From the NCBI GenBank assembly GCA_030158115.1, contig JAOATK010000048.1:52736-116735 (forward strand): DNA of 64,000 bases, written 5' to 3'. This DNA is from Legionella sp. Its GTDB lineage: Bacteria > Pseudomonadota > Gammaproteobacteria > Legionellales > Legionellaceae. Made by a program: the position numbers and the translations under genes. Shown here in pieces: positions 9,301 through 16,835 of the stretch (position 1 is its first letter; each line of letters starts with the position of its first letter). Below the pieces are notes generated by a model. That model had not been told where the DNA came from. It made no database searches and was given only the letters and a program-made list of their open reading frames with translations.

Positions 9301-10640
9301 TAATCTGGTTTTTGGCTTCCAAAAATAATACGGTACTTATTGAAGAATTACTGTTAGCCAAGCTTTTCACCCCGGCACAATTGGGTTTAGCGCCAACAAA
9401 GGGCAAAGAGGCGGGAATAAATGCGCTTTGGTTTTTGGCTTTTCAAAAAAATGCGACGCTGATTAAAAAATTACTTGATGAGAAATTCCTCACTCGAAAG
9501 CAATTAGCTGCAACGCCAGTGAGGGGTGATTATGCAGGAACAAATGTAATCTGGTGGCTAGCTCGCCAAAATAATGCAGCACTTATTGAAGAGTTGTTTA
9601 ATGCGGATCTGCTCACGGCAGCGCAATTAGCTGCAACGCCAATGGGGGGTAAAAGTAAAAAAATAAATGCAATCACTCTGTTAGGTCTTCAAAATAATCT
9701 AGCACTTATTAAAAAATTATTTGATGCCAAGCTTCTCACTGTAACAGAATTCTTTGAAGCGACAATTTTGGATCGTCAGCTAGAAAAAAAATCGTGTTGC
9801 CTTTTTTTAACCGGAAATAGTGTTGCGGTGATTAAAAAACAACTTGACATGAATCTTCTCACACAAGAGCAATTAGCTGCAACACCTGATAGGGGTGATT
9901 ATGTGGGAATAAATACGATCTTGTGGCTGGCTTTTAATGGTCATGTGAAACTTATTGAAGAGTTATTTAGAGCGAATCTGCTCACAGCAGCGCAATTAGC
10001 TGCAACACCTGATAGGGGTGATTATGTGGGAATAAATACGATCTTGTGGCTGGCTTTTAATGGTCATGTGAAACTTATTGAAGAGTTATTTAGAGCGAAT
10101 CTGCTCACAGCAGCGCAATTAGCTGCAACACCTGATAGGGGTGATTATGTGGGAATAAATACGATCTGGATTTTAGCGTTTCAAAATAATGTGGCACTTC
10201 TTGAAAAATTATTTAAAGCGAATCTGCTCTTGCCGACTCAATTTGATGCAACGGCAATAGAGGGCCCTAATACAGGAGCAAATGTGGTCTGGCTTTTAGC
10301 GCTTCAAAATAATGTGGCACTTCTTAATGAATTATTTAAAGCGAATCTGCTCACAGCTGAGCAATTCGCGGTCTGCCCAACAGCGAGGGATATAGAGGAA
10401 AATATAAAGAGAAATGCAATCAGTTTATTACTTGAATGTAATGTTGATTTGTTTGAACAGTATCCTTTCTTAAAACCATTATTTTCGATATATGAAATAC
10501 AAGATATTGAGGAATGTGTTGAAAATGCAGCAACAAATCAACAAACTAGCACTTTTGCTTCCGGATTAACTTTGTTTGCGGCAGCTAGTGCGGAGGGTGT
10601 TAGCGAAGATTTAGGGAGATATTTGGCATTTGAAAATTAA
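6366..10640 (+). CDS. Giant 41-residue-repeat (ankyrin-like) protein, candidate Dot/Icm effector
   Basis: 1424 residues, no signal peptide. Residues 1 to about 415 are a non-repetitive helical region. From about 416 to 1370 run some 22 tandem units of exactly 41 residues (123 bp). The consensus, read in two halves, is LIEKLLDAKLLTPEQLAATP then VxGxxAGxNAIWxLAxxNNVA. The GxNAIWxLAxxNN...LIEKLLDAxLL order matches the helix-turn-helix logic of ankyrin repeats (G-TALHLAA-GH-VVKLLL), with about 8 extra residues in the LTPEQLAA helix and loop. One 123-bp unit is duplicated exactly near 9.87-10.12 kb, and blocks of three units recur at 369 bp. The C-terminal 50 residues are non-repetitive. Function is unknown; secretion into host cells is inferred from the repeat architecture. 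Neighbours are unrelated. Confidence 0.85.
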   Translation: MPNYFNPSFLNNMLESSGEEGGASQSDLSLIELGTRLSMWQREVPDPVFSDFFTRLQENYYSTRSPILLGSGLQSLRKIVTLLDNPSIALDTKKMIVHNLREGMNVCADGILSNLQNAESALIGCTNFTAKLAEIKMTLIQQQALEFLLKRGFLEESMEIHYINAYYNGVAALYGLPLREDAYIATLNIDEVHYSYFASFLAIQLTPKLVLEHLILEINGIVQEIFEILQKDFFAKEEVISLDQIECLTSFVNPHFDSLNQRFPALELTAHSLLSFNDEEVALDSAKFLTPLCYSFAKKFGELYLVNGGICITSEMADGGTFIYVNGLYWVNDPEGNGVSCSPELFLQVPRMAFEHHRPLSFVIVNELIEQYPECADEFLTKLCDNGFLQKGDLDATVSEEEINPVLWWAYNQNDGLLSKLLFNKLLTSASLGKISSEVILGGVNALWWLVYHEKMMLVEKLFDAKLLTPEQLAAALIDGNDAGINAISILAIQNNVKLIEKLLDAKLLTPEQLAVTPVNGNYAGKNAIWWLAFNNNSALIEKLLDANLLTSEQLAITSVNGDHAGKNAIWSLALYENWEFIEKLLDKKLLTSEQLTARPRGGEHAGLNIISILALKNNTGLIKKLLDVKLLTSEQLAGSAMVGCHVGKNTIWLLALRKNIALIEELLAAKLLTSAQLAAAPIEGVDEGINVPLLLAWRNNVRLIENLLDENLLTQELLAATPITGVNAGKNAIWFLASQNNVTLIKKLLDANLITAAQLAAMSLVGSPAGKNTIWLLALKKNTALIEELLVAKLLTSAQLAAAPIEGKDAGVNALWILAYQNNEILIEKLLHENLLTPEQLAITAVNDHFAGKNAIYWLVFHNSVALIEKLLQANLLTPEQFVAGARVGDDEGVNALWLLAYKNNVRLIEKLLDKKLLTPEQLAAVKLRDNYAGANAIWLLAHHGNGPLIKKLFDAKLLTPEQLAAIAINNSHAEKNIIWFLASKNNTVLIEELLLAKLFTPAQLGLAPTKGKEAGINALWFLAFQKNATLIKKLLDEKFLTRKQLAATPVRGDYAGTNVIWWLARQNNAALIEELFNADLLTAAQLAATPMGGKSKKINAITLLGLQNNLALIKKLFDAKLLTVTEFFEATILDRQLEKKSCCLFLTGNSVAVIKKQLDMNLLTQEQLAATPDRGDYVGINTILWLAFNGHVKLIEELFRANLLTAAQLAATPDRGDYVGINTILWLAFNGHVKLIEELFRANLLTAAQLAATPDRGDYVGINTIWILAFQNNVALLEKLFKANLLLPTQFDATAIEGPNTGANVVWLLALQNNVALLNELFKANLLTAEQFAVCPTARDIEENIKRNAISLLLECNVDLFEQYPFLKPLFSIYEIQDIEECVENAATNQQTSTFASGLTLFAAASAEGVSEDLGRYLAFEN
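7620..10370 (+). repeat. Tandem 123-bp coding repeats (about 22 units)
   Basis: The coding sequence repeats with a 123-bp period. Positions 9871, 9994 and 10117 begin with the same AATTAGCTGCAACACC word, exactly 123 bp apart; the first two units are identical by eye over the whole 123 bp. CACTTATTGAAG at 8350 and 8719 is 369 bp apart, that is three units, showing block duplication. Confidence 0.9.
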
Positions 10641-10662
10641 TTCGCTTTAGTCGAGATTGCTA

Positions 10663-10690
10663 ATTATCAATAGGTATAACTATTGATAAT
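10663..10690. repeat. Perfect 11-bp palindrome upstream of coaX
   Basis: ATTATCAATAG at 10663-10673 and its complement at 10680-10690, 6-base loop. No T-tract follows on either strand at once. It lies between the repeat protein and coaX and could be an operator or a weak terminator; the sequence does not decide. Confidence 0.45.
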
Positions 10691-10740
10691 AGTAGTCTCA
10701 CAATTTACTATCGTGTTTTTTTACCTGGTAAGAGTGGATT

Positions 10741-11508
10741 ATGATTCTCTGTATTGATGTGGGTAACTCTCATATATATGGTGGTGTTTTTGATGGTGAT
10801 GAAATTAAATTACGTTTCCGCCATACGTCTAAGGTCAGTACCTCAGATGAATTAGGTATTTTTTTAAAAGGTGTTTTGCGAGAAAATAATTGCCCTCTTG
10901 AAGCGATTACGCATATAGGCATTTGCTCTGTTGTTCCCCAAATAGACTATTCACTGCGCTCAGCCTGTGTTAAATACTTTTCTTTAGAGCCCTTTTTATT
11001 ACAGGCTGGAGTGAAGACTGGTTTGAATATTAAATATCGCAATCCTGTGGAAGTCGGGGCAGACCGAATCGCTAATGCAATCGCTGCGACGCACAGTTAC
11101 CCTAATCAAAACATCATTGTTATTGATTTTGGTACAGCTACTACGTTTTGTGTTATTTCTGCAAAAAAAGCTTATCTTGGTGGGGCTATATTGCCAGGCG
11201 TCAGATTATCTGTAGACGCCTTATCAAAAAATACGGCTAAATTACCTACTGTAGAAATCATAAAAATTGAAAATGCAATCGGTCGTTCAACTATAGAAAG
11301 CATTCAATCAGGAGTTTATTATGGTGCCCTTGGTGCTTGTCGTGAATTAATTCAGCGCTTAAATGAAGAGGCTTTTGGTGATCAGCAAGCATTGATTTTG
11401 GCAACTGGCGGTTTTGCCTCTTTATTTGAAAAACAAAACTTATACAATCACTTGGTCCCCGATTTAGTTCTTCAAGGAATTCGTTTAGCCGCGTTAATGA
11501 ATTATTAA
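10741..11508 (+). CDS. coaX: Type III pantothenate kinase
   Basis: Phosphorylates pantothenate, the first step of coenzyme A synthesis, in the cytosol. 255 residues, the normal length. ASKHA-fold signatures are visible: the N-terminal phosphate loop DVGNSHIYGG, the pantothenate-site stretch GADRIANAIAA, IDFGTATTFCVI, and the GGAILPGVRLS segment. A purine-rich TAAGAGTGGA lies just before the ATG. It stands alone, upstream of the division cluster, with a REP-like hairpin after it. Confidence 0.96.
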   Translation: MILCIDVGNSHIYGGVFDGDEIKLRFRHTSKVSTSDELGIFLKGVLRENNCPLEAITHIGICSVVPQIDYSLRSACVKYFSLEPFLLQAGVKTGLNIKYRNPVEVGADRIANAIAATHSYPNQNIIVIDFGTATTFCVISAKKAYLGGAILPGVRLSVDALSKNTAKLPTVEIIKIENAIGRSTIESIQSGVYYGALGACRELIQRLNEEAFGDQQALILATGGFASLFEKQNLYNHLVPDLVLQGIRLAALMNY

Positions 11509-11515
11509 AAAAGTC

Positions 11516-11580
11516 GCCTGGTTGCTTGCAATTGGGGGGTTGTGTCAGCGATCTCGGTTGCGAGCAACCAGGCTACTTTT
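11516..11580. repeat. REP-like hairpin after coaX, possible terminator
   Basis: 16-base arms (11516-11531 and 11558-11573) with one mismatch, starting GCCTGGTTGC and ending GCAACCAGGC, then TACTTTTT. The ends match the REP-like family (CCTGG... CCAGGCTAC) seen at other sites. The T-run suggests it also ends coaX transcription. Confidence 0.6.
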
Positions 11581-11645
11581 TGCCCCCACCTCTTTTATGC
11601 CTTATTTTTACCCAAATTATCCGTTGATTCATATAAATTACACAA

Positions 11646-11735
11646 AAAGTGGGCTTTTTACTTGACGAGTGTAGAAATGTGTTCCTATAGTGTATAAAAG
11701 TGGGTTAAAATAACAAAAAAGTGGAGAATTGTGGG
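11646..11735 (+). promoter_or_regulatory. mraZ promoter with MraZ-box-like repeats
   Basis: A good sigma-70 promoter is present: TTGACG (11662-11667), an 18-base spacer and TATAGT (11686-11691). AAAGTGGG occurs at 11646-11653 and 11697-11704, AAAGTGGA at 11718-11725, and a weaker TTGTGGGG at about 11729-11736. The TGG cores of the last three are spaced 21 and 10 bases apart, so they lie on one helix face. Known MraZ proteins bind direct repeats with TGGGA or AAAGTGG cores in their own promoter, so autoregulation is inferred. Confidence 0.65.
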
Positions 11736-11762
11736 GGGATTAAAACTTCCATAATAAAAAAC

Positions 11763-12221
11763 ATGTTTCGTGGAATCAATGCCATCACAATAGATACGAA
11801 AGGACGCTTAGCCATCCCTACGCGTTATCGTTCTGCCTTGGGTGCTGAGGAAAAAATTCCATTGGTTGTAACCATTGATACCGAAGAAACTTGTTTATTA
11901 CTCTACACAGCAGCTGAATGGCAAATTATTGAAAATAACTTACAGAAGTTACCTAGTTTTAACAAGGAAGCGCGTAGGATTCAGCGTTTGTTAATTGGTC
12001 ATGCTACGGATATCGAATTAGATACTAATGGTCGTGTATTGCTACCTCCAGTTTTGAGAAATTACGCCCAGCTGGAAAAAGATGTCGTGATGATAGGGCA
12101 AGGAAATAAATTTGAAGTGTGGAATAAAGAGCTTTGGGAATCCAGACGTGAGCAATGGTTAGCGGAAGAGGCCTCTGAAGCCTCGGGATTACCTGATGAA
12201 ATGAAAACGTTTTCTTTGTAA
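11763..12221 (+). CDS. mraZ: Transcriptional regulator MraZ
   Basis: First gene of the division/cell-wall cluster; MraZ is a ring-forming DNA-binding protein with two AbrB-like SpoVT folds that controls its own operon. The ATG at 11763 gives [23 protein letters not shown], the family-typical N-terminus; the frame is open to a GTG at 11721, but that would add 14 untypical residues and lies in the box-containing leader. The second half shows the paired motif [13 protein letters not shown]. The end overlaps rsmH by one base (TAATG). Confidence 0.95.
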   Translation: MFRGINAITIDTKGRLAIPTRYRSALGAEEKIPLVVTIDTEETCLLLYTAAEWQIIENNLQKLPSFNKEARRIQRLLIGHATDIELDTNGRVLLPPVLRNYAQLEKDVVMIGQGNKFEVWNKELWESRREQWLAEEASEASGLPDEMKTFSL

Positions 12222-13159
12222 TGGAAACAAAAATGGCAATGCATCAATCTGTACTACTAAATGAATCAATTCAGGGCCTAGCCATTAAAAAGAACGGGAT
12301 CTATTTTGATGGAACTTTTGGTCGCGGTGGCCATAGCCAAGAAATTTTGAATCATTTAGGCGAACAGGGTCGTTTGTACGCAATAGATAAGGATATTGAT
12401 GCGATCACGCATGCTAGCGAACGTTTTGCTGAGGATAAACGGTTTCATATATTTCAAGGTTCTTTTGCAAGAATTGAAGAATTTGCGATCAAGGCAGATG
12501 TCCTTGGCAAAGTAGATGGCATATTACTCGATTTAGGGGTCTCTTCACCCCAACTGGATAACCCTGAACGCGGTTTTAGTTTTATGCAAGATGGGCCTTT
12601 AGATATGCGAATGGATTTGTCGCAGCCATTAAGTGCCGCTCGATTTGTTAATGAGGCAGAAGCCGATGAAATGGCAGGGATTTTCAGGCTCTATGGCGAA
12701 GAGCGTTTTGCAGGACGAATTGCACGTGCGATTGTGACTGCTAGAAACTTAAAGCCAATTACTACTACTTTAGAATTAGCCGAAATTGTAAAAGAAGCTA
12801 ATCCTAAATGGGAAAAACACAAACATCCTGCAACACGGGTGTTTCAAGCGATTCGGATTCATGTCAATCAAGAGTTAAATGATTTAAGTAGTTGTTTGGA
12901 GCAATGTCTTCGTGTTTTAGCGGTGGGAGGAAGACTGGCAATAATTAGCTTTCATTCTCTAGAAGATAGGATAGTGAAACAATTTATGCGTAATAAGGAG
13001 CAAGGCGAAAGGCCACCACCGGAAGTGCCGATTCGTTATGAAGATTTGAAAACTAGTTTTAAAAGGATAGGTAAAGCAATAATGCCACAAGAGTATGAAA
13101 TCAAAGAGAACGTTAGAGCCCGAAGTGCCGTACTTCGAATAGGGGAGAAACTAGCATGA
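12221..13159 (+). CDS. rsmH: 16S rRNA (cytosine-1402-N4) methyltransferase
   Basis: Methylates N4 of C1402 in the ribosomal P site, using S-adenosylmethionine. 312 residues, normal length. Visible are HQSVLLNE at the N-terminus, the SAM loop [20 protein letters not shown], the segment [15 protein letters not shown] and the C-terminal [13 protein letters not shown]. The start ATG overlaps the mraZ stop; in-frame ATGs at 12233 and 12239 are also possible. It overlaps ftsL by four bases (ATGA), so translation is coupled. Confidence 0.97.
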   Translation: METKMAMHQSVLLNESIQGLAIKKNGIYFDGTFGRGGHSQEILNHLGEQGRLYAIDKDIDAITHASERFAEDKRFHIFQGSFARIEEFAIKADVLGKVDGILLDLGVSSPQLDNPERGFSFMQDGPLDMRMDLSQPLSAARFVNEAEADEMAGIFRLYGEERFAGRIARAIVTARNLKPITTTLELAEIVKEANPKWEKHKHPATRVFQAIRIHVNQELNDLSSCLEQCLRVLAVGGRLAIISFHSLEDRIVKQFMRNKEQGERPPPEVPIRYEDLKTSFKRIGKAIMPQEYEIKENVRARSAVLRIGEKLA

Positions 13160-13497
13160 ATGCTGCAGCGAAAGTAATCAATCAAGGCACCTTATTTAAT
13201 GGTCAACTGGCAGATATGCATATGTCAAAATCATTATATTGGTTAATGATGTTATTAGTTGCTGTACTAGTGAGCGCGTTAGCGGTGGTATATAGCACTA
13301 ATTCGTATCGCTCAACCTTCAGCCAAGTAGAGCAACAACAACAGCAGACGCATTCTTTGCAATTGCAATGGGGGCAGTTATTGTTAGAGCAGGCAAGTCT
13401 TGCAACTCCTGCGCGCATTGAAGAAATGGCAACAGAGAAATTAAAGATGGTTTTACCCACTGCTAAAAACACTTTTTGGTTGCAAGGACAACAGTAG
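13156..13497 (+). CDS. ftsL: Cell division protein FtsL
   Basis: Bitopic inner-membrane protein of the divisome (FtsQLB complex), 113 residues. A short cytoplasmic tail is followed by one transmembrane helix (about 26-47) and a periplasmic coiled coil rich in Gln. Identification rests on position between rsmH and ftsI, on size and on topology, since FtsL sequences diverge strongly. The TAG stop is part of the GTAGCC end of a REP-like palindrome, so the palindrome abuts the last codon. Confidence 0.9.
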   Translation: MNAAAKVINQGTLFNGQLADMHMSKSLYWLMMLLVAVLVSALAVVYSTNSYRSTFSQVEQQQQQTHSLQLQWGQLLLEQASLATPARIEEMATEKLKMVLPTAKNTFWLQGQQ

Positions 13498-13572
13498 CCT
13501 TGAAGCAGCGAAGCGTAATCCGGGAAGTCGGTGCCACTGATCCCGGATTACGCTTCGCTATATCCAGGCTAC
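13494..13572. repeat. REP-like palindrome inside the division cluster
   Basis: 32-base arms (13494-13525 and 13541-13572), 28 of 32 positions complementary, separated by 15 bases. Arms begin GTAGCCT and contain AGCGAAGCGTAATCCGGGA. It is the best-formed copy of the family here and separates ftsL from ftsI. Confidence 0.9.
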
Positions 13573-13658
13573 AATACAGTAGAAGTTTTTATTTCAAACG
13601 AGTACTATCGCGATTCTTTTTTAGTACCCGAATAACAACTACAGGTTGAGTAGTTACC

Positions 13659-15329
13659 ATGAAAAAAACACGCCATCTTGCCAGGCTTACCATCGTTGCA
13701 TCTTTTTTTGCTTTATTAGTATTTATTTTAATTTGGCGGATGATCGATTTAACCGTATTACATCGACAGTTTCTCCAGGGGCAAGGCAATGCGCGAAGTT
13801 TGCGTACAGTTGATATACCCGCATACAGAGGAATGATTACAGACAGGCATGGCGCTCCCTTGGCAATCAGTACCCCTGTGGAATCAGTCTGGGTAAATCC
13901 TAAAGAATTCGCACCCGATAAAGAGCAATTCATGGCTTTGGCGGAGTATTTGCGTTTTACTCCTAAGCAATTAAGTCTAAAGATAGTTAATGCTCAAAAA
14001 GATAACCGTGAATTTTTGTATTTACAACGTCAATTACCGCCAGCTTTAACCAAAGATATCGAGGCACTTAAAATTCCTGGAGTGAATTTTCAAAAAGAAT
14101 TTAAGCGCTATTATCCTGATTCGGACAGTATGTCACAGCTCTTAGGATTTACGAATGTGGATGATCAAGGTTTGGAAGGGATTGAGCTGGCATATCAAGA
14201 TTGGTTAAGTGGAATTGTAGGGAAAAAGAGAGTTATTAAAGATCGTCTAGGTCGTATCATTGAGGAGCTAAACGTCACTAAAGAACCTCGTCCTGGACGC
14301 GATATCGTTTTAAGTATTGATAGGCGTTTACAGTATTTGGCTTACAGTGAATTGAATAAGACAGTTGAAGAGTTTGGTGCAAAATCAGGATCAGTAGTGG
14401 TAGTAGATACTGAAAATGGTGAAATTTTAGCGATGGCTAATGTGCCTTCTTATAATCCTAACTCTCGTGGTCGTTATGATAAAGATACTTATAGGAATAG
14501 GGCAGTTACTGATACGTTTGAACCAGGCTCTGTCATTAAAACACTCAGTATTGCCAGTGCATTAGAAACTGGACTATTTACTCCAGCTAGTATCATTGAT
14601 ACAAATCCTAGCTGGATGAGTGTTCATGGACATACCGTTCGCGACGTCCATAATTACGGGGTCTTGGATGTCACTGGAATTTTGCAGCACTCTAGTAACG
14701 TGGGTGTTACCAAAATGGTTTTATCCAGCCCTCCAGAGCAATTAATTGGTTTGTTACAACGCAGTGGTTTTGGACAGCGTACAGAAAGTACTTATCCCGG
14801 CGAAAGCGAAGGAAGCATAGTCAAAGCGAAAGATGCTAATCCATTTGTGTTGGCAACCTTAGGTTTTGGCTATGGTTTATCTGTTACCGCCTTGCAATTA
14901 GCTAAGGCAAATATGATTTTTGCAAATCAAGGTAGATTAATTCCTGTAACTTTAATTCATAATGATCCACCAAAAACTTCTTTGCAAGTTATCAAGCCTA
15001 AAACAGCAGAACAAGTGCTTGCCATGATGGAGGCGGTATTAGGTCAGGATGGCACAGGAAGAGCCGCACGTGTTACTGGTTATCGAGTCGCTGGAAAGAC
15101 AGGAACAGCGCGTGTAGCAGGTAAGGATGGATATAAGGCCCGAAGATATACTGCAAGTTTTATTGGCATTGCTCCGGTTTCAAAGCCTAAATTTGTTATT
15201 GTCGTGATTATTCATGAACCCTCTAAAAAAGGCTATTATGCAGCCGCAGTGGCAGCGCCCTTATTTTCTAAAGTCATGTCTGGCGCATTGCGATTATTTA
15301 ATATACCTACTGACGAGGCTATCGCATAG
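13659..15329 (+). CDS. ftsI: Peptidoglycan D,D-transpeptidase FtsI (PBP3)
   Basis: Septal class B penicillin-binding protein, 556 residues. One N-terminal membrane anchor (about 12-32) precedes the dimerisation region with the RG(x)IxDR-type segment RGMITDRHGAPLA. The transpeptidase domain has the nucleophile motif SVIK (Ser about 291), SSN (about 346) and KTGTA (about 480). It is separated from ftsL by 161 bases that hold a REP palindrome; most relatives have these genes abutting. It is followed 9 bases later by murE. Confidence 0.97.
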   Translation: MKKTRHLARLTIVASFFALLVFILIWRMIDLTVLHRQFLQGQGNARSLRTVDIPAYRGMITDRHGAPLAISTPVESVWVNPKEFAPDKEQFMALAEYLRFTPKQLSLKIVNAQKDNREFLYLQRQLPPALTKDIEALKIPGVNFQKEFKRYYPDSDSMSQLLGFTNVDDQGLEGIELAYQDWLSGIVGKKRVIKDRLGRIIEELNVTKEPRPGRDIVLSIDRRLQYLAYSELNKTVEEFGAKSGSVVVVDTENGEILAMANVPSYNPNSRGRYDKDTYRNRAVTDTFEPGSVIKTLSIASALETGLFTPASIIDTNPSWMSVHGHTVRDVHNYGVLDVTGILQHSSNVGVTKMVLSSPPEQLIGLLQRSGFGQRTESTYPGESEGSIVKAKDANPFVLATLGFGYGLSVTALQLAKANMIFANQGRLIPVTLIHNDPPKTSLQVIKPKTAEQVLAMMEAVLGQDGTGRAARVTGYRVAGKTGTARVAGKDGYKARRYTASFIGIAPVSKPKFVIVVIIHEPSKKGYYAAAVAAPLFSKVMSGALRLFNIPTDEAIA

Positions 15330-15338
15330 GAACAACAC

Positions 15339-16814
15339 ATGAAATTAACACAAATATTAAAACCCTGGATCACGCAGCAGATAATGGACTGCACCATTAC
15401 TGGTATTCAAAATGACAGTCGTCAGATTCAGCCAGGGAATTTATTTGTGGCCTATCTCGGTGCAGCAGCTGATGGTCGTTTGTTTATAGAAAAAGCAGTA
15501 GCTTCCGGTGCGGTGGCAGTAGCCTATGAGCCATCTGATTTTCCTGAAAATATTCGATTACCACAATCCATTCCATGTATTCCAATTGATAACCTAGCGA
15601 CAAAATTAGCTGCAATTGCTAAAGCGTTTTATGGTAACCCAGGTGAGTCTTTAACGGTGACTGGGATAACTGGAACAAATGGCAAAACAACAATTGCTTA
15701 TCAGCTCGCGCAGGCTCATGATTTGCTGGGCCAGGAGGCGGCTTACATAGGAACTATTGGTCAGGGTAGAGTGGATGGCTTAACGCCGCTAGATAACACA
15801 ACTCCCGATTCACTTTGCTTGCAAAAATTACTTTATCAATATAAAAATCAAGGCATAAAACAAGTCTGTATGGAAGTATCTTCTCATGCTTTAGCACAAC
15901 ATCGTGTAGATACAATAAACTTTAAACAGGCAATTTTTACTAATCTCACGCTAGATCATCTTGATTATCATCACAATATGGAAAATTACGCGGCTGCTAA
16001 GGCCACTTTATTTGCCGGTGATTCTTTGCAATGGGCCATTATTAATCGAGATGACGAGTATCAGGATGTAATGGGGGCGGTTATTAGGCCTCATGTAAAA
16101 AAATTAACTTATGGCATAAAACAAAAAGCTGATGTGCAGGCTTTAGATTGGCAGATGGATATTAATGGGACGAGCATAAAAATTCAGTCGCCTTGGGGCC
16201 TGCATCAGTTGCATATTAAGGCGCTAGGACAATTTAATATTTACAATAGCTTAGCAATTTTTAGCAGTTTATTGGCGAGCGGTTATCCTGCAGAGGACGT
16301 GGTGAGAGTGATGGGGCAATTAAAAGCAGCTCCAGGACGTTTAGAAATTATTGCTAGTGCTCCTTATGTGCTGGTTGATTATGCTCATACACCAGATGCA
16401 TTAGAAAATGCATTAATTACCTTAGGACAATTAAAACGAGGTAATTTATGGGTGGTATTTGGCTGTGGTGGTGATCGTGATAAAACCAAGCGTCCTATTA
16501 TGGGGAAAATTGCAAGTCAACATGCAGATCATGTGGTTATTACAAGTGACAATCCCCGCACAGAAGAGCCACAAACGATTGTGGATGAGATTGTTGTGGG
16601 GGTTTTATCATCTGCAAATGTGGTGCAATTTCTTAATCGTGAAGAAGCAATTGCATATGCCTTAAGCAAATCAAATAAAGAGGATATTATTTTAATTGCG
16701 GGTAAAGGGCATGAGGCTTATCAACAGATAGGTCAGGTGAAACATGCTTTTTCTGATCAGGAAGTCGTGAAACGTTTAAGGAACTTAAGCTCTTGTAGTC
16801 TGAATGGAGCTTAG
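15339..16814 (+). CDS. murE: UDP-MurNAc-tripeptide synthetase (meso-diaminopimelate adding)
   Basis: Cytosolic Mur ligase that adds the third residue of the peptidoglycan stem peptide. 491 residues. The ATP loop GITGTNGKTT is near residue 110, and DNPRTEEP near residue 403 is the signature of enzymes that add meso-diaminopimelate rather than lysine. The C-terminal GKGHEAYQ is conserved. The next gene is on the opposite strand, so murF, mraY and later cluster genes are not here. The last residues (about SCSLNGA) are encoded by a sequence resembling a decayed REP end. Confidence 0.97.
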   Translation: MKLTQILKPWITQQIMDCTITGIQNDSRQIQPGNLFVAYLGAAADGRLFIEKAVASGAVAVAYEPSDFPENIRLPQSIPCIPIDNLATKLAAIAKAFYGNPGESLTVTGITGTNGKTTIAYQLAQAHDLLGQEAAYIGTIGQGRVDGLTPLDNTTPDSLCLQKLLYQYKNQGIKQVCMEVSSHALAQHRVDTINFKQAIFTNLTLDHLDYHHNMENYAAAKATLFAGDSLQWAIINRDDEYQDVMGAVIRPHVKKLTYGIKQKADVQALDWQMDINGTSIKIQSPWGLHQLHIKALGQFNIYNSLAIFSSLLASGYPAEDVVRVMGQLKAAPGRLEIIASAPYVLVDYAHTPDALENALITLGQLKRGNLWVVFGCGGDRDKTKRPIMGKIASQHADHVVITSDNPRTEEPQTIVDEIVVGVLSSANVVQFLNREEAIAYALSKSNKEDIILIAGKGHEAYQQIGQVKHAFSDQEVVKRLRNLSSCSLNGA

Positions 16815-16835
16815 CACGGAAAAAAATCTATCTAA

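Noticed and set aside
7620..10370. CRISPR-like regular repeats
   Set aside because: The 123-bp period lies entirely within one open frame and encodes protein units; there are no spacers.
13589..13933. Minus-strand open frame over the ftsL-ftsI gap and the ftsI start
   Set aside because: It reads antisense through well-supported ftsI coding sequence and has no family features.
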